Shown one piece after another: positions 35,159 to 44,149 of a stretch of 64,000 bases of DNA (positions are counted from its first letter, which is position 1; each line of letters begins with the position of its first letter). Location: contig NC_009373.1 in NCBI RefSeq assembly GCF_000092065.1, positions 90,677 through 154,676 on the forward strand, written 5' to 3'. The notes beneath the pieces were generated by a model. The model saw only the letters and a list, made by a program, of their open reading frames with translations. It was not told the DNA's origin and ran no database searches. The stretch comes from Ostreococcus lucimarinus CCE9901 (Eukaryota; Chlorophyta; Mamiellophyceae; Mamiellales; Bathycoccaceae). The position numbers and the translations under genes were made by a program.

Positions 35159-35429
35159 ATCTTTGAATATCTTCCCTCGTTCGTCCGAGCGTGACTTGTA
35201 ATCCACGCACGCAAGCACGCGAACGCCCGGCTCGCCCGCGCGCCGCGGCTGCGCTTTGGACCAGTCGAGCGCGAGAATCGCTCGAACCGACACACTCGAG
35301 CGCTCGTCGCCGCGCGCGAGCGGGCACCCGCGCGAAGACGCGACGGAAACGAAACAAACGATCACCGGGACGTGTCGACGCGCGATTCTCGCGCGATAAC
35401 GACGCGTCGAACGCGCGCGACGTTGCGAA

Positions 35430-38294
35430 ATGTCTCGAGGGGGACAACGCTCGGCGTCGACGTTTGACGACCCGGGGACGTCGCTGAGCGACGCTCGCGG
35501 ACGAGGAAGCGCGCACGATGGGTCTCGAAACGCCTCAGGGTCGCTGCGCGCGACGAATGGGAGCAGGAGCGCGAATGGATCGGACACGGCGAGCCGAACG
35601 GTGAACGGCGGCGGCGCGAACGCGGCGCTCGAACTGGCGGCGACGACGTGCGATGAGTTGGCGCGCGTGCTCGAGTCGCGACGGTACGGACGAGAGAGTG
35701 CGAATTTAGGCAGCGAAGCGATGAAGACGATCGAGACGATCGAGCGCGTGTTGAAGCGAAATAGAGAAAATTTGAGGGAATTTTTCAGCGCGTGTTTTCA
35801 GCCAATTTTGTGTCGGTTGTTTTCGTTCGACGGATCATCCAGTGAGGGGTGGATGAACGCCGCGTTCACCACCGGAAGCGAGAGAGATGTGAAAGACTTG
35901 TTGGATTTCTTATCTCCGGAGGGATCGTTGATCCGAGCGATGTTGATCGCAGATTCGGACAAGTTGGTGCAGTTCGCGTTTCCGCTCGATCGTCTGCCGG
36001 AACGAACACAAAGAATGTTACAGACGGAAAGCGGAGCGATGGCGCTGAACCGATCACCCCCATACGCTGGTTGCATTAAACGAGACAGTGTGGGGAAGTA
36101 TCAGGTGCATTTGGGGCTGTATCATTACTTCATGTTTTGGACGGCATATTTCGCGATGCGACCGGGGGGAAGACGAGGGTCGTCGTCATCGTCGCTTTAT
36201 TCTGCGGGACAAAGTCCGTCTTACAAGAGTGGAAGTGGTCCTTTCGGTGGCACTGGATCTCCAATCAGTAGTGGTGCTGCGTTTCTCGGTGGGCAGTGGC
36301 CATCGACGCCGTCTTTGATGCAACGCGCGCCGTCGAAGCGCGTGCATCCGTATCGCGAGTTGTTACTCTCGCACTTGAAATTCTTTCTTCCGCGCGAGGA
36401 GACGGGAAAGAGTTGGGGCGGTGGCGGTAAAAGTGGTGATGATAAGGCGAATGCGGTGCAAGCTGAGTTTCTGGTGAGCATTTTGAGCGAATTTTGGATG
36501 CCCGTGGAGGAGGCGCGGGGGCCGCAGTCGGGCGACGGCGCTCGAGGCGCGACCGGATCGCCGTTTCGAAGCTCGTTCCCAGCCATGGGTCGCGTCGTCG
36601 ACGCTGCTATGCGCCAGGCAAACATGAGCCCAGTGCGTTCGAGCGGCGATGCGCACCGACGAGACGGCACGCGCAGGTATGCGTACAACCCACCCGCGGT
36701 GGATCACGTCAACGCGGTGACACTCTTGATTACGTACTTGTTTGCCGAACTTCCAGATCGTCGACCGGAGAACTTAGAGGCGATGAAAACCATCGAGCGC
36801 GCGCGTGAGATGATCCAACGCCCGCTGTATTGCTTTTTACGCGATGCCTTTACGCAGTGGCCGACTGAAAGCTCGACAAATACGGAACCCATGGTGACGC
36901 TTTGGGTGGCGTATTTTGCGCCGTGGTGCGCCAAATATCCGCAGAGTCAGACGAAGTCGTCGTCGAGCGGATCGAAGCGCTCAGGATCACCGCGCGCCAT
37001 GCTTACTTCTCCACTCAAATCTAGCGGTAGTGGATCTTCATCAAAGGTGGCGGGGTACGACGACGCGTTGCTCTCGCGCGGAAAAGAGTTCAAGTTTGAC
37101 GATCAAGTTGTCGACACTCCTGGGGTGTTTTCCCACGTTCGTCACGTGTTGAAGAGCATTCCGTTCTACCATGAACTGATGAAGCATTTCTTAGAACTGT
37201 GCTGTAAGCGCGTGCCGCTCGACGCCGAGGGCACGGCGACCGTGTTGCTGGCGGCTTTGGAACCGCTCGCGGCGGCGCCAAAGTTGTTGAAGATCTTACA
37301 AGACGTTGAAGACGGCTACGCCGAGTTTGTTCTGGACCCATTCAAGGGAACTCTGAAAACTATGCAAGCGCGAGAAGATTTAGCGGCGAACGCGGAATCA
37401 TACTACCCTCTCATTCGCTCTCAGCTCCAAGAATGGGAACCCGACGTCGACCCCGTGACGCTTGGCGACACGCTTCCGGGAACGCCCGGGTCCGCGGTGA
37501 AGAGCTCGCCGCTGAGCAAGTGGCACGGTGCTGCTGCACGCCTAGCGGCAAACAAATCATTCGAATCGGACAAAGCCAATGGGGGAAGTTCCAAGCATTT
37601 GCGCATGTTCACACCGGAGACCGACGGGTTGGCGCAAGTTGCCATCGCGCTCATTCATCGCCTCGAGCGCGACGCAACGCAAGTGCCTACGTCTCATCCG
37701 CTTCGCAAGAAAGTGCCAGCATTTCGAGCGGCCTCGTTCACGGTGTTTCGCTTGGAAAGATTCCGCGATACGCCGTACCTGAAGAGCCCAACGTCGACAA
37801 AGTACGTGGACACGGACGCGGGTGAGAATCGTCAAGGATGGTCATCCGCGCGCACGAGCGCGAAAGAAATGTACAAGGGTGAGTGGATGCACAGACCGAT
37901 CGGTGGAAATGAAATTACTTTGCTCGTGAAAATTTTGGTGCCCATTTCGGTGTTCTTGAACAAAAAGCTCGGACTTGACGGCGTGGCCACGGATGAGGGC
38001 GCGAACAAGCGACGAATCGCGTACGCCGACGTGCGTTCGGCGGTGACGGAATCGTGGGCACGCGCGCGGCGAACATCGCGACGGGGCAACCCCGTTGTGG
38101 ACTATGTGTTCTCGATTTTTGCCGTTTTAGAGGAGGTGACGCTCGGATTGTGTCGTCGTAAAGGGTTGACCGTCAACTTGCGACCTTTTAGCGAGTATCA
38201 AATGCTCGCGCTCGCCTGGTGCGCCTACGTCGCGTTCTGGTTCGCGCGCGTGGTTTTGGCCGTGATCACGATGGATTTTGACGAAGATTACTGA
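35430..38294 (+). CDS. SMPD4: SMPD4-like (neutral sphingomyelinase-3 family) membrane protein
   Basis: A 954-residue protein. A disordered Ser/Arg/Gly-rich N-terminus leads into a helical region with the family segments VLKRNRENLREFFSACFQPILCRLF, LGLYHYFMFWTAYFA, YRELLLSHLKFFLP and FLVSILSEFWMP. The RPLYCFLRDAFTQWP block is followed by VTLWVAYFAPW, which I recall as the best-conserved part of SMPD4. A C-terminal span (MLALAWCAYVAFWFARVVLAVI) anchors it. In animals SMPD4 is an ER and nuclear envelope protein linked to nuclear pore formation and possibly sphingomyelin hydrolysis. Plants have an uncharacterised homologue. Enzymatic activity should not be assumed. The upstream gap is 271 bp. Confidence 0.8.
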   Translation: MSRGGQRSASTFDDPGTSLSDARGRGSAHDGSRNASGSLRATNGSRSANGSDTASRTVNGGGANAALELAATTCDELARVLESRRYGRESANLGSEAMKTIETIERVLKRNRENLREFFSACFQPILCRLFSFDGSSSEGWMNAAFTTGSERDVKDLLDFLSPEGSLIRAMLIADSDKLVQFAFPLDRLPERTQRMLQTESGAMALNRSPPYAGCIKRDSVGKYQVHLGLYHYFMFWTAYFAMRPGGRRGSSSSSLYSAGQSPSYKSGSGPFGGTGSPISSGAAFLGGQWPSTPSLMQRAPSKRVHPYRELLLSHLKFFLPREETGKSWGGGGKSGDDKANAVQAEFLVSILSEFWMPVEEARGPQSGDGARGATGSPFRSSFPAMGRVVDAAMRQANMSPVRSSGDAHRRDGTRRYAYNPPAVDHVNAVTLLITYLFAELPDRRPENLEAMKTIERAREMIQRPLYCFLRDAFTQWPTESSTNTEPMVTLWVAYFAPWCAKYPQSQTKSSSSGSKRSGSPRAMLTSPLKSSGSGSSSKVAGYDDALLSRGKEFKFDDQVVDTPGVFSHVRHVLKSIPFYHELMKHFLELCCKRVPLDAEGTATVLLAALEPLAAAPKLLKILQDVEDGYAEFVLDPFKGTLKTMQAREDLAANAESYYPLIRSQLQEWEPDVDPVTLGDTLPGTPGSAVKSSPLSKWHGAAARLAANKSFESDKANGGSSKHLRMFTPETDGLAQVAIALIHRLERDATQVPTSHPLRKKVPAFRAASFTVFRLERFRDTPYLKSPTSTKYVDTDAGENRQGWSSARTSAKEMYKGEWMHRPIGGNEITLLVKILVPISVFLNKKLGLDGVATDEGANKRRIAYADVRSAVTESWARARRTSRRGNPVVDYVFSIFAVLEEVTLGLCRRKGLTVNLRPFSEYQMLALAWCAYVAFWFARVVLAVITMDFDEDY

Positions 38295-38374
38295 TGCGCA
38301 CTACTTTTCTACATAATCTAGACCGCTGCTTGCAATGCCGACGACTTAGCACACGAAGAACCAATAAAATCTAG

Positions 38375-39601
38375 TCATTCTTTGCGCCAGAACTGCGCTC
38401 GCCGCCAGAGCGATGGCTTGTTCGGCGCGTCGATCGCCGATGCGTCCAGCGGCGGCGGCGGCGAGTAGCGCGCCGTCGTTTCTTCGTAAAACAGGCTCAA
38501 GAGCTCGCGAAAGCCTAAAGTGAAGAGAAAGCTCAAAACTAATCCGCACACCAGCAAGGCGAACGTCGCCGCGCGTTCGAGCGGCGTCCCGAGCACCCAC
38601 ACGCGATCGAACGCCGCGCCGTTGATGAATCCCGCCGCGGCTTCGCCCACGGTCGTCGCTTCCGCGCCGAGCATGAGGTTCGGCAGCGACGGGACGCACG
38701 CCACGAAAGCTCCGACGGTGCCGCACACGAGTGCGGCGCACACGGTGGAGCACAAAAACGTCGTCTTCATCAACAGCACGCGATATCCGTACATCAACTC
38801 TCGCGAACGCGCCATCGCCTCGCGAGGCGTCTTTCCCTCGTTCACCAGCACCGGACCCGCGACGGCGAAATCTAGAAGTTTAATCAATCCCAAGTACGGA
38901 ATCGGAACGGTGATGAGCGAATTCCACGCGACGGACGCCAGCCGTCGTAAATCCAACACGCACAACGACGCCAAAACCCCTCTCGCGTCCTTCAACTCCC
39001 CGTGCGCCGCCCTCACCGACCACCCCATCGAATTCACCGCCGCGAGCGCCCCGCGTCGATCCGAGCGCGCCTCTCCCTCTTTCTCTCCCTCGCGCCGCAA
39101 CACGCACGTTCGCGCGTACTGCGCGCACGCGAACTTCCACGCCGCCACCCCCAGCGCGAACGCCGCCGCCACGATCGGCACCTCGTGCGCCCTGAACAGC
39201 GCCAGCGCGAACGTCCCTCCCAGATTCACGCTCTGCGCCCACGCGCCCGCGACGAGCGCAAGCGTCAGCGCGCGTCCCGTCCGCGCGCGCGTTCGCGCGA
39301 GCGCCGCCGCCGTCGCCCCGATCGCCGTCGCCAGCGCGTCCTCCTCCCGCGTCGCCCGCGTCGTCGTCGTCGTCCCGCGCGTCGTTCTTCGCGTCGCCGT
39401 CGCCGTCGCCGTCGCCGTCGTCGTCGCCGCGCGCGTCGTCGTCGTCGTCGGTCGTCGCGTTCGCGCGCGCGTCTCGCGCGTCGTCGTCGTCGCGCGCGCG
39501 CCGACCCGCGCGACGCGCGGACGCGATCGCGAAGAACGTCGCGCGATCGCGCGCGAGACCGTCGGCGCGATCGACGCGCGCGCGACGGTCGTCGTCGCCA
39601 T
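38375..39601 (-). CDS. Plastid-targeted multi-span membrane protein, unknown function
   Basis: A 408-residue protein. The first 85 residues are Thr/Arg/Ala-rich (transit peptide plus linker). At least four to five hydrophobic segments follow, including ALTLALVAGAWAQSVNLGGTFALALF, VPIVAAAFALGVAAWKFAC, LIKLLDFAVAGPVLV, TTFLCSTVCAALVCGTVGAFVACV and AATFALLVCGLVLSFLFTLGF. A conserved-looking loop NEGKTPREAMARSRELMYGY lies before the last spans. I do not recognise the family. The composition and leader suggest an envelope or thylakoid protein. The long opposite-strand ORFs in the Thr-rich part are shadows. Confidence 0.7.
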   Translation of the reverse strand: MATTTVARASIAPTVSRAIARRSSRSRPRVARVGARATTTTRETRARTRRPTTTTTRAATTTATATATATRRTTRGTTTTTRATREEDALATAIGATAAALARTRARTGRALTLALVAGAWAQSVNLGGTFALALFRAHEVPIVAAAFALGVAAWKFACAQYARTCVLRREGEKEGEARSDRRGALAAVNSMGWSVRAAHGELKDARGVLASLCVLDLRRLASVAWNSLITVPIPYLGLIKLLDFAVAGPVLVNEGKTPREAMARSRELMYGYRVLLMKTTFLCSTVCAALVCGTVGAFVACVPSLPNLMLGAEATTVGEAAAGFINGAAFDRVWVLGTPLERAATFALLVCGLVLSFLFTLGFRELLSLFYEETTARYSPPPPLDASAIDAPNKPSLWRRAQFWRKE

Positions 39602-40249
39602 CGCGCGCGTCGCGCCGTGCGGGCGGCGACGGCGACGCGCGTCCGCGCGAAGGGTCTCGCGCGCCTTCTAATACGTGACAAAACGTCGTACTGTAGGAAG
39701 ACGACGGGCATGTGTGCGACGCGCCGTGCGGTCGTCGTCCGCGCGAACCGTCTCGCGCGCCTTCTAATACGTAATAAAACGTCGTACTGTAGGAAGACGA
39801 CGGCCATGTGTGCGACGCGCCGTGCGGTCGTCGTCCGCGCGAACCGTCTCGCGCGCCTTCTAATACGTAATAAAACGTCGTACTGTAGGAAGACGACGGC
39901 CATGTGTGCGACGCGCCGTGCGGTCGTCGTCCGCGCGAACGGTCTCGCGCGCCTTCTAATACGTGACAAAACGTCGTACTGTAGGAAGACGACGGCGATG
40001 TGTGCGACGAGGGGAAAGAAGCGCGACCGGCGCGTCGGCGCGTCACTCGGCGACGTCGCGAGGCGCGCGCGCGGTCGACGACCTCGAGCGACGCGCGCGA
40101 AGGGCGCGTCGACCGAGCGCCGACGCGAGGACGCCGTCGCGACGCCGTCGCGACGCCGTCGAGACTCGAATCGGATTTGAATTGAAGATTTGAAGATTTG
40201 AAGATTTGAATTCGCGACGCGACGCGACGGGACGGGACGGGACGGGACG
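39602..40249. other. Divergent intergenic region dominated by a minisatellite
   Basis: 648 bp between the plastid membrane protein and the securin candidate. About 55% is the 96-bp array listed separately. The rest includes a short AAGATTTG/GAAGATTTG triplication (near 40180-40210) and GACGGGACGG repeats just before the ATG at 40250. Confidence 0.55.
39654..40010. repeat. 96-bp minisatellite, 3.7 copies
   Basis: Units start with GTCTCGCGCGCCTTC at 39654, 39750, 39846 and 39942, exactly 96 bp apart. The last unit is truncated after GTGTGCGACG. Differences are few: GTGACA versus GTAATA, and single G/C changes. Because 96 is a multiple of three and no frame is interrupted, several frames stay open across the array and give a false 32-residue protein repeat. 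Confidence 0.95.
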
Positions 40250-41026
40250 ATGGAGAGCGAGCGCGCGGTGCGCGCGATGGCGCCGGCGCGGGACGATGAG
40301 AACGCGATGGTGCGCGGGAAAGCGGCGCGCGCGAGCGGGCGCGAAAGCGCGGGACTTGGGGTCGGGAAGACGGCGGCGGCGAAGACGCCGGGGCGAGCGG
40401 CGCTGGGGAACATCACGAACGTCGGCGTCGGGGGGCGAGGCGCGAGCGAACGCGCGCGGGCGAAGGAGGGGAGCGAGGGCGTGAGGGCGCGACAGAGCGC
40501 GAGGGCGGGCGAGGCGAAGAGGGCGGAGGCGGAGTCGTCGTCGTTTTTGGAGAGCGTCAAGGCGAAGTTGACGCCGGCGGAGGCCGTAGAGATTCGGCGA
40601 CTCGCCGAGCGGTACGTGGATGAAACGGACGATATCGAATACTTTGCGGGAAAGACGCGGGAGGAGCAAATGAAGGAGTTAGAGGCGACGCAACGCGCCG
40701 ACGTGGAGGCGCGCGTACGCGATTTGCTCGGCGACGGTCGAGGGTACGGGCCCTCGTCCGTTCCGGCGCGCTCGACGAGCGCGGATGACGCTTTCTTCCA
40801 GACCGGCGTGAAGCATTTGAAGTTAGCCGACGACGTGGGCGCGGGATCGTTCGAGTTGGGGATGACCAAGGACGACGAGTTGGATTTGTGCAACTTTATG
40901 AGTCCGTCCAAGGCGATGGGCGACGACGACTACGACGACGGCATGGATTTGCTCCGCTCGGCGCCGTCGATCGATGAGGCTTTGGCATTTTTGGACGACG
41001 ATATCGATGCCATGCTCGCGGCGTGA
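40250..41026 (+). CDS. Securin candidate, PATRONUS-like APC/C substrate
   Basis: A 258-residue, mostly disordered protein. Near the N-terminus it has a DEN element (D16-E17-N18, followed by AMVRGK) and a canonical destruction box R49-A-A-L-G-N-I-T-N57. Order and spacing resemble what I remember of Arabidopsis PATRONUS1/2, where a DENAP segment precedes a KALNDITN box. PATRONUS proteins are plant securins that hold separase inactive until the APC/C degrades them. The middle has a charged helix (LTPAEAVEIRRLAERYVDE) and the C-terminus is acidic (DDDIDAMLAA), as in many securins. The match is short and motif-based, so the role is a hypothesis. An unrelated cell-cycle protein with the same degrons is the main alternative. 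Confidence 0.6.
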   Translation: MESERAVRAMAPARDDENAMVRGKAARASGRESAGLGVGKTAAAKTPGRAALGNITNVGVGGRGASERARAKEGSEGVRARQSARAGEAKRAEAESSSFLESVKAKLTPAEAVEIRRLAERYVDETDDIEYFAGKTREEQMKELEATQRADVEARVRDLLGDGRGYGPSSVPARSTSADDAFFQTGVKHLKLADDVGAGSFELGMTKDDELDLCNFMSPSKAMGDDDYDDGMDLLRSAPSIDEALAFLDDDIDAMLAA

Positions 41027-41246
41027 GTTTGCGGTGTGAATGAAGTAATAGTAGAGAGTAGCGCGCGAGAGACGCGCCGCTCGCAAAGACGACGCGCGAT
41101 TTTGTATCTCATCTTGTAAGCGATCGCTCAGTAGTGATGAATATCGCAACCACCGCGCGGCGGGTTGGTTTTTGCCGCGAATATGTGATTACCTAATAAT
41201 GTCTAGTGCGCCGCGACTAAGATTCAGGACTTAGCGTCGGCTTCGC

Positions 41247-42551
41247 TCAACGCCGCCGCCCGCGGCGCGAGAAGAGTCGACGCCAGATGGATTTTTTTCG
41301 TGACTTTTCCCGCGCTCCCGCGTCGTCGTCACGACGCTCGGGTGTGATCCACGGATGTTTCAACGCCTGGCGCGCCGTCAACCGCTCGTTTGGATCGCGT
41401 TCGAGGACGCGTGTCATGAAATCTGTAAAGCCGTCGTCTCCGAGCCGTGCAATTTCGCCGAGGTCTACGCTTTCGCGAAGCACTTTTTGGTACGTATCCC
41501 ACGCACCGTCGGCTTGGTAAAAGTACCGTCCCGTCGCTAACGCGTGAAGCGTCATTCCGAGCGCCCAAACGTCGGCTTTGAACCCATCGCACGGTTCGCC
41601 CTCGCAACACTCGGGGGCGGTGAACGCGGGCGTTCCCGGAGTTTTCCCCACGAATTCGTGCGTCCGCTCGAGCTCCGACGCGTTGGCGTTCGTTTTCGCG
41701 TTCGCTTTTGCTTTCGCCCGCGCCTTCGCCTCGCGTCGACTCCCCACTACGATCGGTTTCACGCGTGTCGCGCACCCGAAATCCCCGAGCTTGTACGCGC
41801 CGCTCGCGCTCGCGAAGATGTTTTGCGGCTTGACGTCGTAATGCGCGATGTTTCGCGCGTGACACGTCCGCAGCGCGCGCAAAATATCCCGCGCGATCGC
41901 CTTCACGTCCGATAAATCAAACCTCTCGAACGTGTCGCGCTCATCGTCCACCACGCTCCCGCGCTCGCAATATTCCATCACGATTTTCGCCGTCGACTCC
42001 CGCGCGTCGTTCACCCACTCGTACGCTTGCACCACGTTCGCGCACCGACACTCGCTCTGCATCCTTATCTCTTCCTCCGCCGCGTCCAACAGCGTTCGCG
42101 ACGATCCCACGCGCACGTTCGCCAATTTTCTTTTATTCAACTCCTTCACCGCGTACGCGTTCGCGCGCCCGCGCCCGCTCGTCGTCGTCGCCGTTTCCTC
42201 CCTCCCCGTCGTCCCCGTCGCCTCCGTCCCCGTCCCCGTCCTCGTCCTCGTCCCATCCGTCGTTTCGCTCTTTTCGCTCGCGTATTTGTACACCTCGCCG
42301 TACGCGCCTCGTCCGAGCGTCTCGCCTCGCGTCCCGTACGCGCGACGCATTCGCCTCGACGTTCGCCGCGCGCCGCCGCGCGCCGTTCGCCGACCGCCCG
42401 TCGCCGCGCGTCGTCCGCAGCACGTCCGCGCGAGGGCGTCGCTCGAGCTCGAGTCCGCGCTCGAGTCCGCGCTCGAGTCCGACGACGCCGTCGCGCGCGT
42501 CGGCATGGACGGTCGACGACTCGACGCGTCGCGTCGTGACGATCGCGGCAT
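41247..42551 (-). CDS. Ser/Thr kinase, CaMKK/GRIK-like, non-RD catalytic loop
   Basis: A 434-residue kinase. A disordered Ser/Arg-rich leader (1-70) precedes the glycine loop LGRGAYGEV. A Thr/Gly-rich insertion of about 35 residues sits between the loop and the lysine motif YAVKELNKRKL. The catalytic loop reads HYDVKPQN, so the usual Arg before the catalytic Asp is Tyr. DFGCA is followed by a second insertion of Lys/Ala repeats. The activation segment ends PGTPAFTAPECC, as in CaMKK and the plant SnRK1-activating kinases GRIK1/2, which suggests an upstream activator of SnRK1/AMPK. The start at 42551 is the first ATG; the frame upstream opens with GTG. The C-terminal tail is Arg-rich (RRRLFSRRGRRR-like). 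Confidence 0.75.
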   Translation of the reverse strand: MPRSSRRDASSRRPSMPTRATASSDSSADSSADSSSSDALARTCCGRRAATGGRRTARGGARRTSRRMRRAYGTRGETLGRGAYGEVYKYASEKSETTDGTRTRTGTGTEATGTTGREETATTTSGRGRANAYAVKELNKRKLANVRVGSSRTLLDAAEEEIRMQSECRCANVVQAYEWVNDARESTAKIVMEYCERGSVVDDERDTFERFDLSDVKAIARDILRALRTCHARNIAHYDVKPQNIFASASGAYKLGDFGCATRVKPIVVGSRREAKARAKAKANAKTNANASELERTHEFVGKTPGTPAFTAPECCEGEPCDGFKADVWALGMTLHALATGRYFYQADGAWDTYQKVLRESVDLGEIARLGDDGFTDFMTRVLERDPNERLTARQALKHPWITPERRDDDAGAREKSRKKSIWRRLFSRRGRRR

Positions 42552-42637
42552 CGATCGGTGACGGGGCGTCGCGAAAAAGTCGGTCGGTCGGGCGGTCGGC
42601 GATGGATGTTCTGGTGCGTCGAATGCGTTCTCACGCA

Positions 42638-42658
42638 CCCTAAACCCTAAACCCTAAA
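42638..42658. promoter_or_regulatory. Three tandem telo-boxes / interstitial telomere repeat
   Basis: Three perfect CCCTAAA units (21 bp) lie in the 112-bp gap between the divergent kinase (start 42551) and CXC gene (start 42664). The last unit runs into an A-tract next to the ATG. The sequence is the complement of the terminal TTTAGGG, so it is either a captured telomere fragment or a strong telo-box promoter element. Confidence 0.75.
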
Positions 42659-42663
42659 AAAAA

Positions 42664-43929
42664 ATGAGTACATCTACGATGTACTCAAGTCCATCATCGC
42701 GCCACGGAATCGATCGCCGACGCGGACGGCGAATCGATCGCGTCGCGCGTCACGTCGCGTCGCGCGCGAAACGACGATCGCGCATGCGCGCGGGCGACGA
42801 CGCGATAGCGTCCGCGTCGCCGCGCTCGATCGCGGCGCGCGCTTCGACGCCGCGCGATTCGGCGTCGCAGAGAAAGCGGTGCAACTGTAAAAATTCAAAA
42901 TGTCTCAAGCTGTACTGCGAGTGCTTCGCGAGCGGGAAGTACTGCGACGCGTGCAACTGCGCGGGGTGCAAGAACAACGACGAACACGCGCACGAGCGAC
43001 AGTCGGCGATCGAACAGACGCTGGAGCGGAATCCGAACGCGTTTCGACCGAAAATCATCAATCAGACGACGAACGGGACGCTCGACGGCGCGGGCGCGGG
43101 CGACGGCGCGACGACGGAGGCGAGGCACAATCGTGGGTGTCACTGTAAACGGAGCGGGTGCTTGAAAAAGTATTGCGAGTGCTTTCAGGCGGCGATATAT
43201 TGCGTGGAACGGTGTCGGTGCGCGGAGTGTAAGAATTTCGAGGGGAGCGAGGCGCACGAGGAGGTGAAGCGAACGCACGGACCCGACGCGAGGTTTCACG
43301 ATCACGCGAGTGCGGTGGCGTCGCCGAGCCCGGGGCGGAGGAAGATGCTCGCGACGCAACAGACGATGAGCGGGCGCGAGGGCGGACACGCGCTCGTTCA
43401 GGCGTCGCCGAAGCGTGGAAATCAGAGGGCGTCGATGGAGAGCGATTCGAGCGGCGGCGGCGAACGCGGGGCGTCGTCGCGGTATCAGAAGCGCGCGCCG
43501 TCGCGCGAAGCGGTGTCGGTGCCGTTGATGCATAATCTGGTGCAGCAAGGCGCGGTGGAGGAACTGGCGCGCATTTTACTCTGCGTCGCGGATGAGACGA
43601 AGGCGTCGACGCCGAGCGACGGCGCTCGCGTCGGCGTCGCCGCCGTCGCCGAGCTCGCGGCGAACGCGACGAACGAACGTCACGGAAACGACGCGAAGGA
43701 CGATGATGAAACTTTAGACGATTTGATGTGCGACGAAGCCGCGGATGAGATTCGAGGCGCCGCGAAAGTCGCCGCGAGCCACGCCGCCGCCAAAGCCGCG
43801 TACGCCGACCGCGAGCGCGCGCTCTTGGGCGAGCTCGAGCGCGTGGTTTCGCGCCTGACGCACAACGCCAAGGCGCGCGTGGAGCACGCGAAGAAGCAGC
43901 AGCGCGCGGTGAAGCAGCGCGTGGCGTAG
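42664..43929 (+). CDS. CXC-domain (CRC) DNA-binding protein, TSO1/LIN54 type
   Basis: A 421-residue nuclear protein with two cysteine-rich CXC motifs. The first (about 72-108) reads [22 protein letters not shown] and continues with CNCAGCKN; the second (about 157-195) has [18 protein letters not shown]. The linker holds the [10 protein letters not shown] sequence (near 121), the R-N-P-x-A-F-x-P-K signature of this family. TSO1, tesmin and LIN54 use both CXC motifs to bind the CHR promoter element and act in DREAM/MuvB complexes that repress or activate cell-cycle genes. The C-terminal half is helical and partly disordered with no recognisable domain. The ATG lies 5 bp after the telo-box tract. 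Confidence 0.93.
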   Translation: MSTSTMYSSPSSRHGIDRRRGRRIDRVARHVASRAKRRSRMRAGDDAIASASPRSIAARASTPRDSASQRKRCNCKNSKCLKLYCECFASGKYCDACNCAGCKNNDEHAHERQSAIEQTLERNPNAFRPKIINQTTNGTLDGAGAGDGATTEARHNRGCHCKRSGCLKKYCECFQAAIYCVERCRCAECKNFEGSEAHEEVKRTHGPDARFHDHASAVASPSPGRRKMLATQQTMSGREGGHALVQASPKRGNQRASMESDSSGGGERGASSRYQKRAPSREAVSVPLMHNLVQQGAVEELARILLCVADETKASTPSDGARVGVAAVAELAANATNERHGNDAKDDDETLDDLMCDEAADEIRGAAKVAASHAAAKAAYADRERALLGELERVVSRLTHNAKARVEHAKKQQRAVKQRVA

Positions 43930-44149
43930 CGTAGCAAAAGAGTAGCGGCGCTCCACCGTCGACGATTTGTAGCGACGCCGAGCAACGAAAGCGCCTCATC
44001 CTCCACACTCGCGCGCGCTCGGACGCCGTTTGCGACGTCCGACGCCGTGTAAAAACGAAAACACATCACACATCGCGTCGCACGTCGGTCGGCGCCCTAC
44101 CTCGCGCGCTCGAGCGCGTCGTTTGAGGCGCGAAAGCGTTCGTCAGGGC

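Noticed and set aside
39002-40180. 392-codon plus-strand ORF across the minisatellite
   Set aside because: Same reason: repeat-driven open frame with no structure, overlapping the plastid membrane protein gene.
39265-40911. 548-codon minus-strand ORF with 32-residue repeats
   Set aside because: The repeats come from the 96-bp minisatellite, and the ends are antisense to two better genes. The composition is Arg/Ala only.
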